Positions 44,302-54,031 of a stretch of DNA of 64,000 bases are shown one piece after another. The position numbers and the translations under genes are program-made. This DNA comes from Candidatus Thiobius zoothamnicola. GTDB taxonomy: Bacteria; Pseudomonadota; Gammaproteobacteria; Chromatiales; Chromatiaceae. The stretch's first letter is position 1. Each line of letters starts with the position of its first letter. Location of the stretch: contig JAPQLC010000024.1 in NCBI GenBank assembly GCA_030826945.1, positions 1 through 64,000 on the forward strand. The letters run 5' to 3'. The notes under the pieces are model-generated. The model was not told where the DNA came from. It worked only from the letters and a program-made list of their open reading frames with translations, and made no database searches.

Positions 44302-45285
44302 TCAGAAATTGTGAATCATGCCCACTGCGAATTGATCCGTGCTGTCACCGCCATCTGGATCAACATTTTTGTAGGCGACATAAGCGCTGGTGCGTTTGCT
44401 CATGGTGTGGTGGAAACCAATACCCATATGGGATTCATCATTAGACTTAACGCCTGCAGAGGTTTCGGTTTCGGTGTCGCCATAGTTGAGGATAATGGCG
44501 TTGTTGCCGAATTGGGCTTTACCAGCCAGCGCGAAGGTGGTTCTTTCGGTGCCGTCAACATTGCTGACATTGTCATCGCTGCCGTATTGAGCGCCAACTG
44601 TGTAATTGTTCATGAAGGTATAGCTGGCACCGACATGTAATGTTGTCGTGTCATTATTGTCGGCGTTGCTACTGGTATCAGCAATTGTTTCGTAACCCAA
44701 GCCTGCTTTAACACCATGGCCTTGATACATCACGCCCAGAGAGTAGCTGTCCATCAAGCCGTTCTCATCAGTGGTGTCGTCAGCGCCAGATTGTTCACCA
44801 GGTACAATCGCTGCGGCGATGCGGACACCGGAGAAGTTGGGTGAAACATAAGCGATTGCATTGCTGACACGTCTTTCAGTGAAGCCAATTTCATTCAAGT
44901 CAATGATGGAGTCGCCCAAATGGTCGTTGCCAGAAGCATAGTAGGCTGATTTGGCCGGGGTGTTGTGACGACCGACCAGGAAGGTGCCGAAATCACCGGT
45001 CAGGCCGATGTATGAATCATACGCATCACCGATGGCAGTTGAATCATCAAGTCCTGAGTAGATCATTTCATATTTGAAAATGGTTTTCAGGCCATTGCCC
45101 AAATCTTCAGCACCTTTGAAGCCCAGAGAAGAGCCGTTATTGTTGACGGTGGTGTTTTGGGTGGAATTGCCTTCATCATTTGCGCGGATATCCATGTGTA
45201 TGTTGCCATACACCATCACGTCCGCCATTGCGGCGGGCGCTGAGAATACGGCTGCAACAGCCAGCGCGATCAACTTCTTGTTCAT
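44302..45285 (-). CDS. Gram-negative porin (porin 2)
   Basis: A 327-residue porin, very similar to porin 1. Signal MNKKLIALAVAAVFSAPAAMA, 'DVMVYGNIHMDIRAND', 'SSLGFKGAEDLGNGLKTIFK', C-terminal Phe (MIHNF). Main differences lie in predicted surface loops ('DTTTLHVGAS', 'NVSNVDGTERTT'). Its 361-base upstream region is homologous to that of porin 1, so the whole unit was duplicated. Confidence 0.9.
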   Translation of the reverse strand: MNKKLIALAVAAVFSAPAAMADVMVYGNIHMDIRANDEGNSTQNTTVNNNGSSLGFKGAEDLGNGLKTIFKYEMIYSGLDDSTAIGDAYDSYIGLTGDFGTFLVGRHNTPAKSAYYASGNDHLGDSIIDLNEIGFTERRVSNAIAYVSPNFSGVRIAAAIVPGEQSGADDTTDENGLMDSYSLGVMYQGHGVKAGLGYETIADTSSNADNNDTTTLHVGASYTFMNNYTVGAQYGSDDNVSNVDGTERTTFALAGKAQFGNNAIILNYGDTETETSAGVKSNDESHMGIGFHHTMSKRTSAYVAYKNVDPDGGDSTDQFAVGMIHNF

Positions 45286-45466
45286 TGGGTTCTCCTGAAT
45301 TTAAGGTCAAAAAACGAAGTTAAAGGGGTAACGATTCAGCTTACCCCTATCGGCTCCGATTTCTACCTTAAAAGTGCTTATTTGCATTTGTAAACAGCGC
45401 CTTTTTTTTGAACTCCAGCCTGATAGGAGTGAGCTGAACAGTTACTGTGGTATCCGTGTCATGCGG

Positions 45467-45496
45467 ATGATAGGGATTTCCATGCGTAGGGAGCAA
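45467..45496 (-). promoter_or_regulatory. Sigma-70 promoter of porin 2
   Basis: On the minus strand TTGCTC, 18 bases, TATCAT, aligned with the porin 1 promoter and followed by a leader of about 175 bases. Confidence 0.58.
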
Positions 45497-45583
45497 GTGG
45501 TTTTTTGCGGGAAACACACAAGCGTTATATGGCGTTGTTTTTATGCCACATCCAACGCGGTGCATGGTTGAATGCTTGTGCAT

Positions 45584-45614
45584 AAAGAACGGGGCTGAAT
45601 AGCCCCGTTCTTTA
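45584..45614 (-). terminator. Terminator of porin 3
   Basis: Stem GAACGGGGCT / AGCCCCGTTC with a short loop, T-rich on both sides, downstream of the porin 3 stop; a close copy of the terminator at 44238. Confidence 0.72.
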
Positions 45615-45646
45615 TCACAATGTGATTGATTCTAAAAAGGCATCAA

Positions 45647-46681
45647 TCAGAACTTGTGAATCATGCCTACTGCGAGTTGATCTGTGCTGTCGCCACCATC
45701 TGGATCAACATTTTTGTAGGCGACATAAGCGCTGGTGCGCTTGCTCATGGTGTGATGGAAGCCAATACCCATGTGGGCGGAATCCACAGTTGTTGAGGTG
45801 ACTCCAGCAGTTGTTGTTTCCTCTTCTTCTGTATTGCCATAGTTGAGGATAATCGCGTTGTTACCGAACTTGGCTTTACCTGAGATTGCCCAGGTTGTGC
45901 CATCTCTATCATTAAGCGCAGCATCTGCAGAGGTGCGGCTGAAGTTGATATTCTTACGATCTTCGTAAGTTGCCCCAACAGTGTAATTCTTCATGAAAGT
46001 GTAGCTGGCGCCAATTTGTAACAATTTGTCGTCATTGTTGTCAGCATTGCCACTGGTATCAGCAATTGCTTCGTAACCCAAGCCTGCTTTAACGCCATGG
46101 CCTTTATACATGATGCCCAGAGAGTAGCTGTCCATCAAGCCGTTTTCATCATTGTTGCCTTGGCCGTCTTGTTCACCGGGTACGATCGCTGCAGCAATGC
46201 GGACGCCAGAGAAGTTAGGTGAAACATAAGCGATTGCGTTGGAGACGCGTCTTTCAGCGAAGCCAATTTTGTTCAGATCGATGATAGAGTCGCCTAAATG
46301 ATCATTACCAGCGGCATAGTAGGCTGACTTGGCTGGGGTGTCATGGCGACCAATCAGGACGGTACCAAAACTGCCGGACAGGCCGATGTAAGAGTTACGT
46401 GCAGCTCCAATGGAAGTGGTTACAGACGTGCCGTCATTGTTGTCATCAACTCCTGAATAAGTCATTTCATATTTGAAAATGGCTTTCAGGCCATTGCCCA
46501 AGTCTTCGGAGCCTTTGAAACCCAAACGAGAAGCATTTGAAGTGACTTCAATGTTCTCTTCTGTTGAAGAATCAGTGGATACGATGTCCATGTGGACTTT
46601 GCCGTAAACAGCCACTTCAGCCATGGCGGCAGGCGCGGCGAAAGCGGCGGCGACAGCCAGTGAAATCAGTTTTTTATGCAT
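45647..46681 (-). CDS. Gram-negative porin (porin 3)
   Basis: A 344-residue porin, the most divergent of the three. Start ATG 46681 follows GGGAGAT and gives the signal MHKKLISLAVAAAFAAPAAMA. 'SRLGFKGSEDLGNGLKAIFK', 'GRHDTPAKSAYYAAGNDHLG' are shared with porins 1 and 2; loops such as 'ATYEDRKNINFSRTSAD' differ. It ends in MIHKF. Confidence 0.9.
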   Translation of the reverse strand: MHKKLISLAVAAAFAAPAAMAEVAVYGKVHMDIVSTDSSTEENIEVTSNASRLGFKGSEDLGNGLKAIFKYEMTYSGVDDNNDGTSVTTSIGAARNSYIGLSGSFGTVLIGRHDTPAKSAYYAAGNDHLGDSIIDLNKIGFAERRVSNAIAYVSPNFSGVRIAAAIVPGEQDGQGNNDENGLMDSYSLGIMYKGHGVKAGLGYEAIADTSGNADNNDDKLLQIGASYTFMKNYTVGATYEDRKNINFSRTSADAALNDRDGTTWAISGKAKFGNNAIILNYGNTEEEETTTAGVTSTTVDSAHMGIGFHHTMSKRTSAYVAYKNVDPDGGDSTDQLAVGMIHKF

Positions 46682-46729
46682 GGTTGGGATCTCCCGCAGT
46701 AAGAATAAACAGAAAAACAGTGTGGGGTG

Positions 46730-46759
46730 ATGATAAGTGAGTGGGTGAGCGCCATGCAA
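46730..46759 (-). promoter_or_regulatory. Sigma-70 promoter of porin 3
   Basis: On the minus strand TTGCAT, 18 bases, TATCAT, the same boxes as porin 1 but with unrelated spacer sequence and a short leader of about 40 bases. Convergence of all three on one promoter form supports the call. Confidence 0.58.
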
Positions 46760-47019
46760 CACTTTTTTGTAAAAAAGTGACAACGGTGATGATTGTTGTT
46801 TTTTGACAACAGTTGCTGGTTGAGGGCTTTATGTCTTGTCCTGCGCCACCACAAACGCATACTTTGGCCTGTCCAACTGAGGATTCCCGGTTGAAATTGG
46901 TCTGGGTTGGCGCTTGATCTTTTGTTTATACTGGCGATCGGCTTGAATCCGATCATTTGATATGGACATTTGACGGGATGCGTTCAGGCTGTATTACAAC
47001 CGAAGTAGGAGAGGTCTTC

Positions 47020-47466
47020 ATGAAAAAAATCATTATTATTCTGGCCAGCTTGCTGTTTTCAATTAGCGCCTGGGCGGAGAACAGTACGCGGGTCGGCGAT
47101 TATGTCATCCATCACAATGCGACGACCACGGATATGCTCGATCGTAAAGTGGCCAGGGCCTATGACATCCAGCGCAGTAAGAGTCGCGGGTTGATCAATA
47201 TCGCCGTGCGTAAGCTGGCTGAGGATGGGGTGGGGAGTCAGGCGGTGGCCGGGCAAATTAAGTTAATCGCGCGTTCGCTGACGGGGCATATTCAGCGTGA
47301 TATTCCGATGCGCGAGGTGCGTGAGGATGGTGGTAAAGCGATCTATTATATTGCGGACTTTCCCGTGGCGGATCGCGATCATTTGCTTTTCGACGTTGAG
47401 TTTGTGCCAACAGAGACTTTTTACCCGCTGAATGCTTGGTTTGAGCAAAAGTTCTACACGCGTTGA
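47020..47466 (+). CDS. DUF4426 periplasmic protein
   Basis: A 148-residue protein. ATG 47020 follows AGGAGAGG and starts a signal peptide (KKIIIILASLLFSISAWA). The mature part shows DUF4426 features ('YVIHHNATTTDMLDRKVARA', 'GLINIAVRK', 'FDVEFVPTETFYPLN'). The family is periplasmic and of unknown function; it often lies near proC/yggT-type genes, which are not here. Confidence 0.83.
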   Translation: MKKIIIILASLLFSISAWAENSTRVGDYVIHHNATTTDMLDRKVARAYDIQRSKSRGLINIAVRKLAEDGVGSQAVAGQIKLIARSLTGHIQRDIPMREVREDGGKAIYYIADFPVADRDHLLFDVEFVPTETFYPLNAWFEQKFYTR

Positions 47467-47552
47467 GTGGATCCCGGCGCATCGGACTGAGGTATTAGCT
47501 GGTATGTCGTCGGCGGTTTTCTGTATTGCCGGGTCATGAGAGAGGCGTATCT

Positions 47553-47598
47553 GTCATTCCTGCCCGTCATCCTCGCGTAGGTGGAGAGCAGGCATGAC
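47553..47598. repeat. Degenerate REP-like hairpin
   Basis: GTCATTCCTGC at 47553-47563 and GCAGGCATGAC at 47588-47598 form an imperfect stem. It looks like a decayed form of the TTCCCGC repeat and lies upstream of yefM. Confidence 0.5.
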
Positions 47599-47705
47599 GA
47601 CGCCTTTTGTTAAGACGTTGGAAGCGATTTCTGTCCGCTGTCTTGTGCAGAAGGTTTCTGGCGCCTATACTTGTTCAATATGTGGTACAAGTCAGGGTGA
47701 GAGAA

Positions 47706-47957
47706 ATGCGTATCGTCTCATTTACAGAGGCCAGAAATGGGCTGAAATCTGTGTTGGATCAAGTGGTGAATGACGCCGATTACACCGTTATTTCACGTAG
47801 AGACAGTGAGGATGCGGTGGTCATGTCGCTGGATTTTTACAATAGTCTCATGGAAACCGTATATTTGTTGAAGTCCCCGGCGAATGCCGAGCATCTGAGA
47901 AACTCCATTGAGCAATACCGGGCGGGTCATGTTCAGGAAAAGGGTTTATTGGAGTGA
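47706..47957 (+). CDS. yefM: YefM/Phd family antitoxin
   Basis: An 83-residue antitoxin: 'MRIVSFTEARNGLKSVLDQV' DNA-binding fold, 'YTVISRRDSEDAVVMSLDFY' and a helical toxin-binding C-terminus. It overlaps the toxin gene by four bases. ATG 47706 gives the typical length; the upstream open frame is ignored. Confidence 0.92.
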   Translation: MRIVSFTEARNGLKSVLDQVVNDADYTVISRRDSEDAVVMSLDFYNSLMETVYLLKSPANAEHLRNSIEQYRAGHVQEKGLLE

Positions 47958-48217
47958 GTCGAAGACTGGCATGGACAGAAGCTGCCTGGTCAGATTATTT
48001 ACATTGGCAGGGCCAGGATAAAAAAACACTCAAGCGAGTTAATAAGCTGATCGTTGATGTTATGCGCTCGCCTTTTGAGGGTATCGGCAAGCCAGAATCG
48101 TTGAAAGAGAATTTGTCGGGATTTTGGTCACGACGGATCAATGAGACGCATCGGTTGGTTTATGTTGTTACGGATAGCGACATAACGATTATTGCGTGTC
48201 GCTATCACTATGGATAG
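47954..48217 (+). CDS. yoeB: YoeB/Txe family toxin
   Basis: An 87-residue ribosome-dependent mRNase starting with GTG. 'AWTEAAWSDYLHWQGQDKKT', 'PFEGIGKPESLKENLSGFWS' and the C-terminal 'CRYHYG' with catalytic His-Tyr are diagnostic of YoeB. It forms an ordinary chromosomal yefM-yoeB pair, not flanked by attC sites. Confidence 0.93.
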   Translation: MSRRLAWTEAAWSDYLHWQGQDKKTLKRVNKLIVDVMRSPFEGIGKPESLKENLSGFWSRRINETHRLVYVVTDSDITIIACRYHYG

Positions 48218-48241
48218 TGAGTCAAACGTTATTTGGGTTTC

Positions 48242-49390
48242 TTATCCTTTAACCGGGTTGGATGGCATATATCGCGCCAGCATCAGGGATACACCAGCCA
48301 TCAAAGCGCCGAGGATGAAAACGGCGGCGTGGGATTGGATCCAGATAAAACCGAACAAGACCGGAATCAGCACGGCGGCAATGTGGTTGATGGTGAAGGA
48401 TACGCCAGCGGTCGAGGCGATGTCTTTGGGATCGGCGATTTTCTTGAAGTAACTTTCAATCGCAATTGCCAAAGCGAACAGTAAGTGATCAATCACATAT
48501 AAACAGGCTGCCAGCCAGGTGGTTTCGACAAAGGCATAACTGATGAATAAAGCGATCAGGCCGATATATTCAAAGGTTAAGGCGCGGCGTTCTCCCCAGT
48601 GAGCGACGATTTTACCCACACGGGGTGCTGCCCAGGCATTGATTGTGTGGTTGAGCAGGAATAGCAGGGCGATGTCAGCCGCCGTATAACCGAATTTCTC
48701 CACCATCAGAAATCCTGCGAATACGATGAAAATTTGTCGGCGCGCACCGCTCATGAATACCAAGGCGTAATACAGCCAGTATCGTTTGCGTAATAGCAGG
48801 TGCTTATGTTGTGGGTGATGGTGGGTGAAGCGTGGAAAGACCCGCCAGGCATAGATGGCGAGCAGGATGCAGGCTGATCCGGCGATCAGGTACAGCCATT
48901 GATAATCAATCTGCAAAATGGTCAGGCTGAGCCAGATCAGGATAAAAGCCGCTATGGCGGCATACGAATTCGCGGCGGACAGATGTCCTAATGTGATGGC
49001 GGCGCGTTCCGGTGTGACCCATTGCAGCGCGAGTGATTTTTTGACGGTATGGAAGTAGTGGAAGCCGACGGACATCAAGACCGTGGTGGTGTAGAAGGCG
49101 TATTCATCGGGTAGGAAACCGGTGAGCGCCACGCCTGTGCCAAGAATCAGGATGGATAATACGGCGAATGTCTGTTCGCGTAATACCCACAATAGGAAAA
49201 TGGTGGTGAACGCCAGGAAGCCGGGCACTTCGCGCAGACTTTGCAGAATGCCGATTTCAACGCCAGTGAATCCGGCTTTTTCGATAGCGAAGTTATTTAA
49301 CAGCGCATGCCAGGTGGCAAAGCCCAGAGAGGCGGCAAAAGTCAGTAGCCAGAGAAAGCGTTCGGGCTGCGGGGTGGTATTGGCAGGCAT
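48242..49390 (-). CDS. MFS transporter
   Basis: A 382-residue protein with about 12 membrane helices, e.g. 'FLAFTTIFLLWVLREQTFAV' and 'AAFILIWLSLTILQIDYQWL'. It has MFS-like spacing of two six-helix halves and a basic central loop ('HHHPQHKHLLLRKRYW'). Substrate cannot be told. ATG 49390 (MPANTT) is preferred over the more distal start because the extension looks non-coding. Confidence 0.78.
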   Translation of the reverse strand: MPANTTPQPERFLWLLTFAASLGFATWHALLNNFAIEKAGFTGVEIGILQSLREVPGFLAFTTIFLLWVLREQTFAVLSILILGTGVALTGFLPDEYAFYTTTVLMSVGFHYFHTVKKSLALQWVTPERAAITLGHLSAANSYAAIAAFILIWLSLTILQIDYQWLYLIAGSACILLAIYAWRVFPRFTHHHPQHKHLLLRKRYWLYYALVFMSGARRQIFIVFAGFLMVEKFGYTAADIALLFLLNHTINAWAAPRVGKIVAHWGERRALTFEYIGLIALFISYAFVETTWLAACLYVIDHLLFALAIAIESYFKKIADPKDIASTAGVSFTINHIAAVLIPVLFGFIWIQSHAAVFILGALMAGVSLMLARYMPSNPVKG

Positions 49391-49669
49391 GGATTTGGTA
49401 TTTATGGGCAAGTCGGGATCATAGCAAGTCTGTTGGGTGTTTTGCCGGGCGCGATTCAAACTGGTGTGGCAATCAGTTTTTCATTCCCGCTGCCTCATGG
49501 CTACGGACGATCCTGCGTAAAGTACCCAGATCACATGCCCCAGTGCATTGGAGGATGGTTGAAGGTGAGCGGTAATCGGGTGGTCTCATTTGTCTTCAAA
49601 ATGTACGCTGATGTCTAATGACTCCCGTTTTCTGATCAATTTCCTGCATAAAGTGGTTCGCTTACGTTC

Positions 49670-50326
49670 ATGATGATGTCATCTCAATCACAAAATTCAC
49701 GGATTCAACAATGGCGGATAGCGTTGTCCCAGGGATTGGATTTGATGGATATGCCTCTGTCATCCCAACAGCAAACCGATTTGGTGGCTTATCTTGCCTT
49801 GCTGAACCAGTGGAACCGGGTATTCAATTTGACGGCGGTGCGCGATCCGGCGCAAATGGTTGAGCGCCAATTGCTGGATAGTCTGTCGATTTTGCCTTGG
49901 GTTCGTGGGCCAAGAGTGTTGGATGTTGGTGCAGGCGCGGGTTTGCCGGGTATTCCGTTGGCGATCGCCCGACCCGATTGGGTGTATGTTTTGTTGGATG
50001 CCAATGGTAAGAAAACACGGTTTATGCAACAGGCTGTCGCTGAGTTGGGGTTGCGCCATGTCAGCATTGCGCACAGCCGGGTTGAGGCCTATCGGGATGA
50101 AGGGTTTCAGACGATTACATCGCGCGCGTTCGCTGATGTGCATCGGATGATGGATTTGACCCGGCATTTGATCGCGGTGGATGGTCAGTGGGCGGCGATG
50201 AAGGCCGGTCTGGATGAGTTGAAGCGGGAGCCATTGCCCGAGGATATGCGATGCGAGGTGATTGAGCTGCAAACGCCGAGGCGTGATCTGCAACGACATT
50301 TGTTACGGATTTTCAAGCGAAGTTGA
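49670..50326 (+). CDS. rsmG: 16S rRNA (guanine527-N7)-methyltransferase RsmG
   Basis: A 218-residue enzyme: 'WNRVFNLTAVRDPAQMVERQ', 'LDVGAGAGLPGIPLAIARPD' (SAM), 'SRAFADVHRMMDL'. It methylates the 530 loop. It is followed by parA, as in the conserved gidAB-parAB cluster, but mnmG is not immediately before it. Confidence 0.95.
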   Translation: MMMSSQSQNSRIQQWRIALSQGLDLMDMPLSSQQQTDLVAYLALLNQWNRVFNLTAVRDPAQMVERQLLDSLSILPWVRGPRVLDVGAGAGLPGIPLAIARPDWVYVLLDANGKKTRFMQQAVAELGLRHVSIAHSRVEAYRDEGFQTITSRAFADVHRMMDLTRHLIAVDGQWAAMKAGLDELKREPLPEDMRCEVIELQTPRRDLQRHLLRIFKRS

Positions 50327-50355
50327 TATGATACGGCCATTTAACCTTGAGTAAG

Positions 50356-51165
50356 ATGAATCAGATGGGTCGCATTGTTGCTATCGCCAATCAAAAGGGT
50401 GGCGTGGGGAAAACCACGACAGCGGTGAATCTGGCGGCTTCGTTGGCTGACATGAAAAAACGTATTTTGTTGGTGGATCTTGATCCGCAAGGTAATGCGA
50501 CCATGGGATGCGGGGTGGACAAGCATCAGATTACATCGTCTGTGTTGGATCTGCTGCTGGATAAGGCGTCCGCGCGCTCCGTGATACAGTCAGGCGCAGG
50601 CGGCTTGTTTGATGTTTTGCCAGCGAATGGCGATTTAACCGTGGCTGAAGTGCAGTTATTGGAAGATCCGCTGCGGGATAAGCGCTTATCTTCGGCTTTG
50701 GCGGCGTTGAAGGCGGAATATGATGACATCCTGATTGATTGTCCACCTTCGCTTAGCATGCTGACGGTGAATGCTTTGGTCGCGGCGGATACCGTGTTGG
50801 TGCCGATCCAGACGGAATATTATGCGCTGGAAGGTTTGTCCGCCTTATTGAACACCATTCAGCAAATCAAGGACCATCGTAATCCTGAGTTGGAAATTGA
50901 GGGCATTGTGCGCACCATGCACGATCCGCGTAATAATCTGGCAAATCAGGTTTCCGCTCAGTTGATTGAACATTTTGGCGACAAAGTGCTGCATACCATT
51001 ATCCCTCGTAATGTCCGGGTCGCTGAGGCGCCAAGCCATGGTTTGCCCGCCCTTCTCTACGATAAAAGCTCGCGTGGCTCCATGAGCTATTTGGCGTTGG
51101 CGGGTGAAATTGACCGCCGCCATCAGGCTCAAACGTCAGCCACGCCGACCGCATTAGCGAGCTAG
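50356..51165 (+). CDS. parA: ParA/Soj family chromosome partitioning ATPase
   Basis: A 269-residue deviant Walker ATPase: 'AIANQKGGVGKTTTAVNLAA' with the signature Lys, 'LLVDLDPQGNATMG', 'DDILIDCPPSLSMLTVNAL'. ParA moves the origin region by binding ParB. No parB follows; aceE starts 188 bases later. ATG 50356 is chosen; TTG 50347 and ATG 50365 are alternatives. Confidence 0.93.
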   Translation: MNQMGRIVAIANQKGGVGKTTTAVNLAASLADMKKRILLVDLDPQGNATMGCGVDKHQITSSVLDLLLDKASARSVIQSGAGGLFDVLPANGDLTVAEVQLLEDPLRDKRLSSALAALKAEYDDILIDCPPSLSMLTVNALVAADTVLVPIQTEYYALEGLSALLNTIQQIKDHRNPELEIEGIVRTMHDPRNNLANQVSAQLIEHFGDKVLHTIIPRNVRVAEAPSHGLPALLYDKSSRGSMSYLALAGEIDRRHQAQTSATPTALAS

Positions 51166-51353
51166 CAAGGTTTTCTTGAGGCTTTAATCGCCAATGTTGG
51201 CGAGGCGCTTTTCCTGACTTCGTAATAGGGTGATTGTCTATAGATTAATTGTCTTTAAATCATTGTTTTCAAAGGAAATGTAAAAATAAAACTTGTACCG
51301 GGATGAATTGTGTTTGAATGCGTCCGACTTTTGACCAACCACAAGGGCAGATC

Positions 51354-54011
51354 ATGGCAGCGAAACCCGATATCGATCCCCAGGAAACACAGGAATGGCT
51401 GGATGCGCTGGATGCGGTGCTTGAATTTGAAGGCGCTGACCGCGCGCATTATTTGATAGAGCGTTTGATTGAGAAAGCGCGTCGTTCCGGTGCTTACCTA
51501 CCTTACACGGCGAATACCGCTTATCTGAACACGATCCCCGTCACCCGGCAGGAACCTTATCCGGGCGATCAGGCGATAGAGGCGCGGTTGCGTTCTTTTA
51601 TCCGCTGGAACGCGATGGCAATGGTGGTGCATGCGAATCGCAAGGCATCCGAACTGGGCGGACATATCGCCAGCTTTGCTTCCGCTGCGACTTTGTTTGA
51701 TGTCGGGATCACACATTTTTTCCGCGCGAATACGGAAGCCCAATCCGGCGATTTAGTGTTTTTTCAAGGTCATTCAGCGCCGGGCATTTATGCGCGCGCT
51801 TTCATGGAAGGCCGTTTGAGCGAGGAGGATTTGAATAATTTCCGTCAGGAAGTGGATGGCCAGGGTTTGTCTTCTTACCCCCATCCTTGGTTAATGCCGA
51901 ATTTCTGGCAGTTTCCGACAGTCTCCATGGGGCTGGGGCCGATCATGTCGATTTATCAGGCGCGTTTTATGCGTTATCTGCATGATCGCGGTCTGGCGAA
52001 TCATGATGATCGCAAGGTCTGGACTTTTATCGGGGATGGCGAAACCGATGAGCCGGAAACTTTAGGTGCGATTTCGTTAGCGGCGCGTGAACGTCTGGAT
52101 AATCTGGTCTTTGTGGTCAATTGCAACTTGCAACGCCTGGATGGTCCGGTGCGCGGTAATGGCAAGATCATTCAGGAACTTGAAGCGGTGTTCCGTGGTG
52201 CCGGCTGGAACGTGATCAAAGTCATTTGGGGGGGGTATTGGGATCCCTTGCTGGCGCGTGATAAAAATGGTTTGTTGTTGAAGCGGATGGAAGAGGCCGT
52301 GGATGGCGATTATCAGGCTTATAAGGCGAAAGATGGTGCCTATGTGCGTGAGCATTTTTTCGGTAAGTATCCTGAGTTGGAGGCGATGGTGGCGAATATG
52401 TCAGATGAGGATATCTGGCGACTTAACCGGGGTGGCCACGATCCGTTGAAGATTTATTCGGCTTATGCCGCCGCCGCCAAGCATAAAGGCCAACCCACAG
52501 TGATTCTGGCCAAAACTGTCAAAGGCTACGGTATGGGTGAAGCGGGTGAGGGACAGAACATCACGCATTCGCAAAAGAAAATGGGCGAGGAAGCGCTGAA
52601 AGCGTTCCGTGATCGTTTCAATATCCCGATTCCAGATGATCAGATTGCTTCAGCGCCTTATTTCAAGCCAGCGGCGGATAGCCCGGAGATGCAATATCTG
52701 CATGAGCGCCGTGCTGCGTTGGGCGGCTATATCCCGGCCCGTCGCGCACAGGGTAATCACTTGCAGATTCCCGGTCTGGAGACGTTCAAGGCATTGCTGG
52801 AAAGCAGCGGCGAGCGTGAAATGTCCACCACGATGGCGTTCGTGCGTTTTCTGACTTCTTTGATTCGGGATAAGCAGGTGGGCAAGTTCGTCGTACCGAT
52901 TGTGCCGGATGAAGCGCGTACCTTTGGTATGGAAGGCATGTTCCGCCAGTTGGGGATTTATTCGTCCGTTGGCCAGTTGTACACCCCGGTGGATTCTGAC
53001 CAGGTGATGTACTACCGCGAAGACAAGCAGGGGCAGATTCTTCAGGAAGGGATCAATGAGGCTGGCGCCATGTCGTCCTGGATTGCGGCGGCGACTTCGT
53101 ACAGCAATCATGGCATCAGCATGATTCCCTTCTATATCTATTACTCCATGTTTGGTTTCCAGCGCGTTGGCGATCTGGCCTGGGCAGCGGGGGATATGCA
53201 GGCGCGCGGCTTCTTGCTGGGTGGCACGGCGGGTCGCACCACATTGGCTGGCGAAGGTTTACAACACCAGGATGGGCATAGCCATCTGATGGCTGGCGCG
53301 ATTCCGAACTGCCGCGCTTATGATCCCACGTTCGCTTATGAACTGGCGGTGATTCTGCAAGATGGCATGAAGAAGATGTATGAGGAGCAGCAGAACATTT
53401 TCTACTATGTCACGGTAATGAATGAAAATTATTCGCAACCGGCGATGCCGGAAGGTGTGGAAGCAGGCATCACCAAAGGCTTGTATTTGTATCGTCAGGG
53501 TTCACGTAAGAAAAAACGTGTGCAATTGATGGGATCGGGCGCGATCCTGCGTGAAGTGATTGCGGCGGCGGCGATGCTGGAAGATGAGTGGAATATCGCG
53601 GCGGATATCTGGAGCGTGACCAGCTTCAATGAGTTACGTCGGGATGGCACGGATGCTGAGCGTTGGAACATGCTGCACCCGACGGAGACGCCGAAAACCA
53701 GCTATGTCGCCGAGATGCTGTCTGCCGCGAAAGGTCCGGCGGTCGCTGCGACGGATTATATCCGTACCTATGCAGAGCAGATTCGTCCTTATCTGGGGGA
53801 TCGTTATTACCTCACGTTGGGAACCGATGGGTTTGGTCGCTCTGATTTGCGTTCGCAATTGCGCAAGCACTTTGAGGTTGATCGTTATTATGTGGCGGTG
53901 GCTGCATTGAAAGCATTGGCTGATACGGGCGAGGTTGAGGGCAATGTTGTCGCGCAAGCGATCAGGACTTACCGGATTGATCCAGAAAAGCCTAACCCGA
54001 CAACGGTTTAA
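51354..54011 (+). CDS. aceE: Pyruvate dehydrogenase E1 component (homodimeric)
   Basis: An 885-residue thiamine diphosphate enzyme. ATG 51354 is preceded by AAGGGCAG and gives the E. coli-like length. 'GDGETDEPETLGAISLAARE' with 'NCNLQRLDGPVRGN' is the ThDP-motif; 'AGRTTLAGEGLQHQDGHSHL' is characteristic. It decarboxylates pyruvate and transfers the acetyl group to lipoyl-AceF. aceF follows by 20 bases. Confidence 0.96.
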   Translation: MAAKPDIDPQETQEWLDALDAVLEFEGADRAHYLIERLIEKARRSGAYLPYTANTAYLNTIPVTRQEPYPGDQAIEARLRSFIRWNAMAMVVHANRKASELGGHIASFASAATLFDVGITHFFRANTEAQSGDLVFFQGHSAPGIYARAFMEGRLSEEDLNNFRQEVDGQGLSSYPHPWLMPNFWQFPTVSMGLGPIMSIYQARFMRYLHDRGLANHDDRKVWTFIGDGETDEPETLGAISLAARERLDNLVFVVNCNLQRLDGPVRGNGKIIQELEAVFRGAGWNVIKVIWGGYWDPLLARDKNGLLLKRMEEAVDGDYQAYKAKDGAYVREHFFGKYPELEAMVANMSDEDIWRLNRGGHDPLKIYSAYAAAAKHKGQPTVILAKTVKGYGMGEAGEGQNITHSQKKMGEEALKAFRDRFNIPIPDDQIASAPYFKPAADSPEMQYLHERRAALGGYIPARRAQGNHLQIPGLETFKALLESSGEREMSTTMAFVRFLTSLIRDKQVGKFVVPIVPDEARTFGMEGMFRQLGIYSSVGQLYTPVDSDQVMYYREDKQGQILQEGINEAGAMSSWIAAATSYSNHGISMIPFYIYYSMFGFQRVGDLAWAAGDMQARGFLLGGTAGRTTLAGEGLQHQDGHSHLMAGAIPNCRAYDPTFAYELAVILQDGMKKMYEEQQNIFYYVTVMNENYSQPAMPEGVEAGITKGLYLYRQGSRKKKRVQLMGSGAILREVIAAAAMLEDEWNIAADIWSVTSFNELRRDGTDAERWNMLHPTETPKTSYVAEMLSAAKGPAVAATDYIRTYAEQIRPYLGDRYYLTLGTDGFGRSDLRSQLRKHFEVDRYYVAVAALKALADTGEVEGNVVAQAIRTYRIDPEKPNPTTV

Positions 54012-54031
54012 GCGGCGATTGGAGTAGAACA

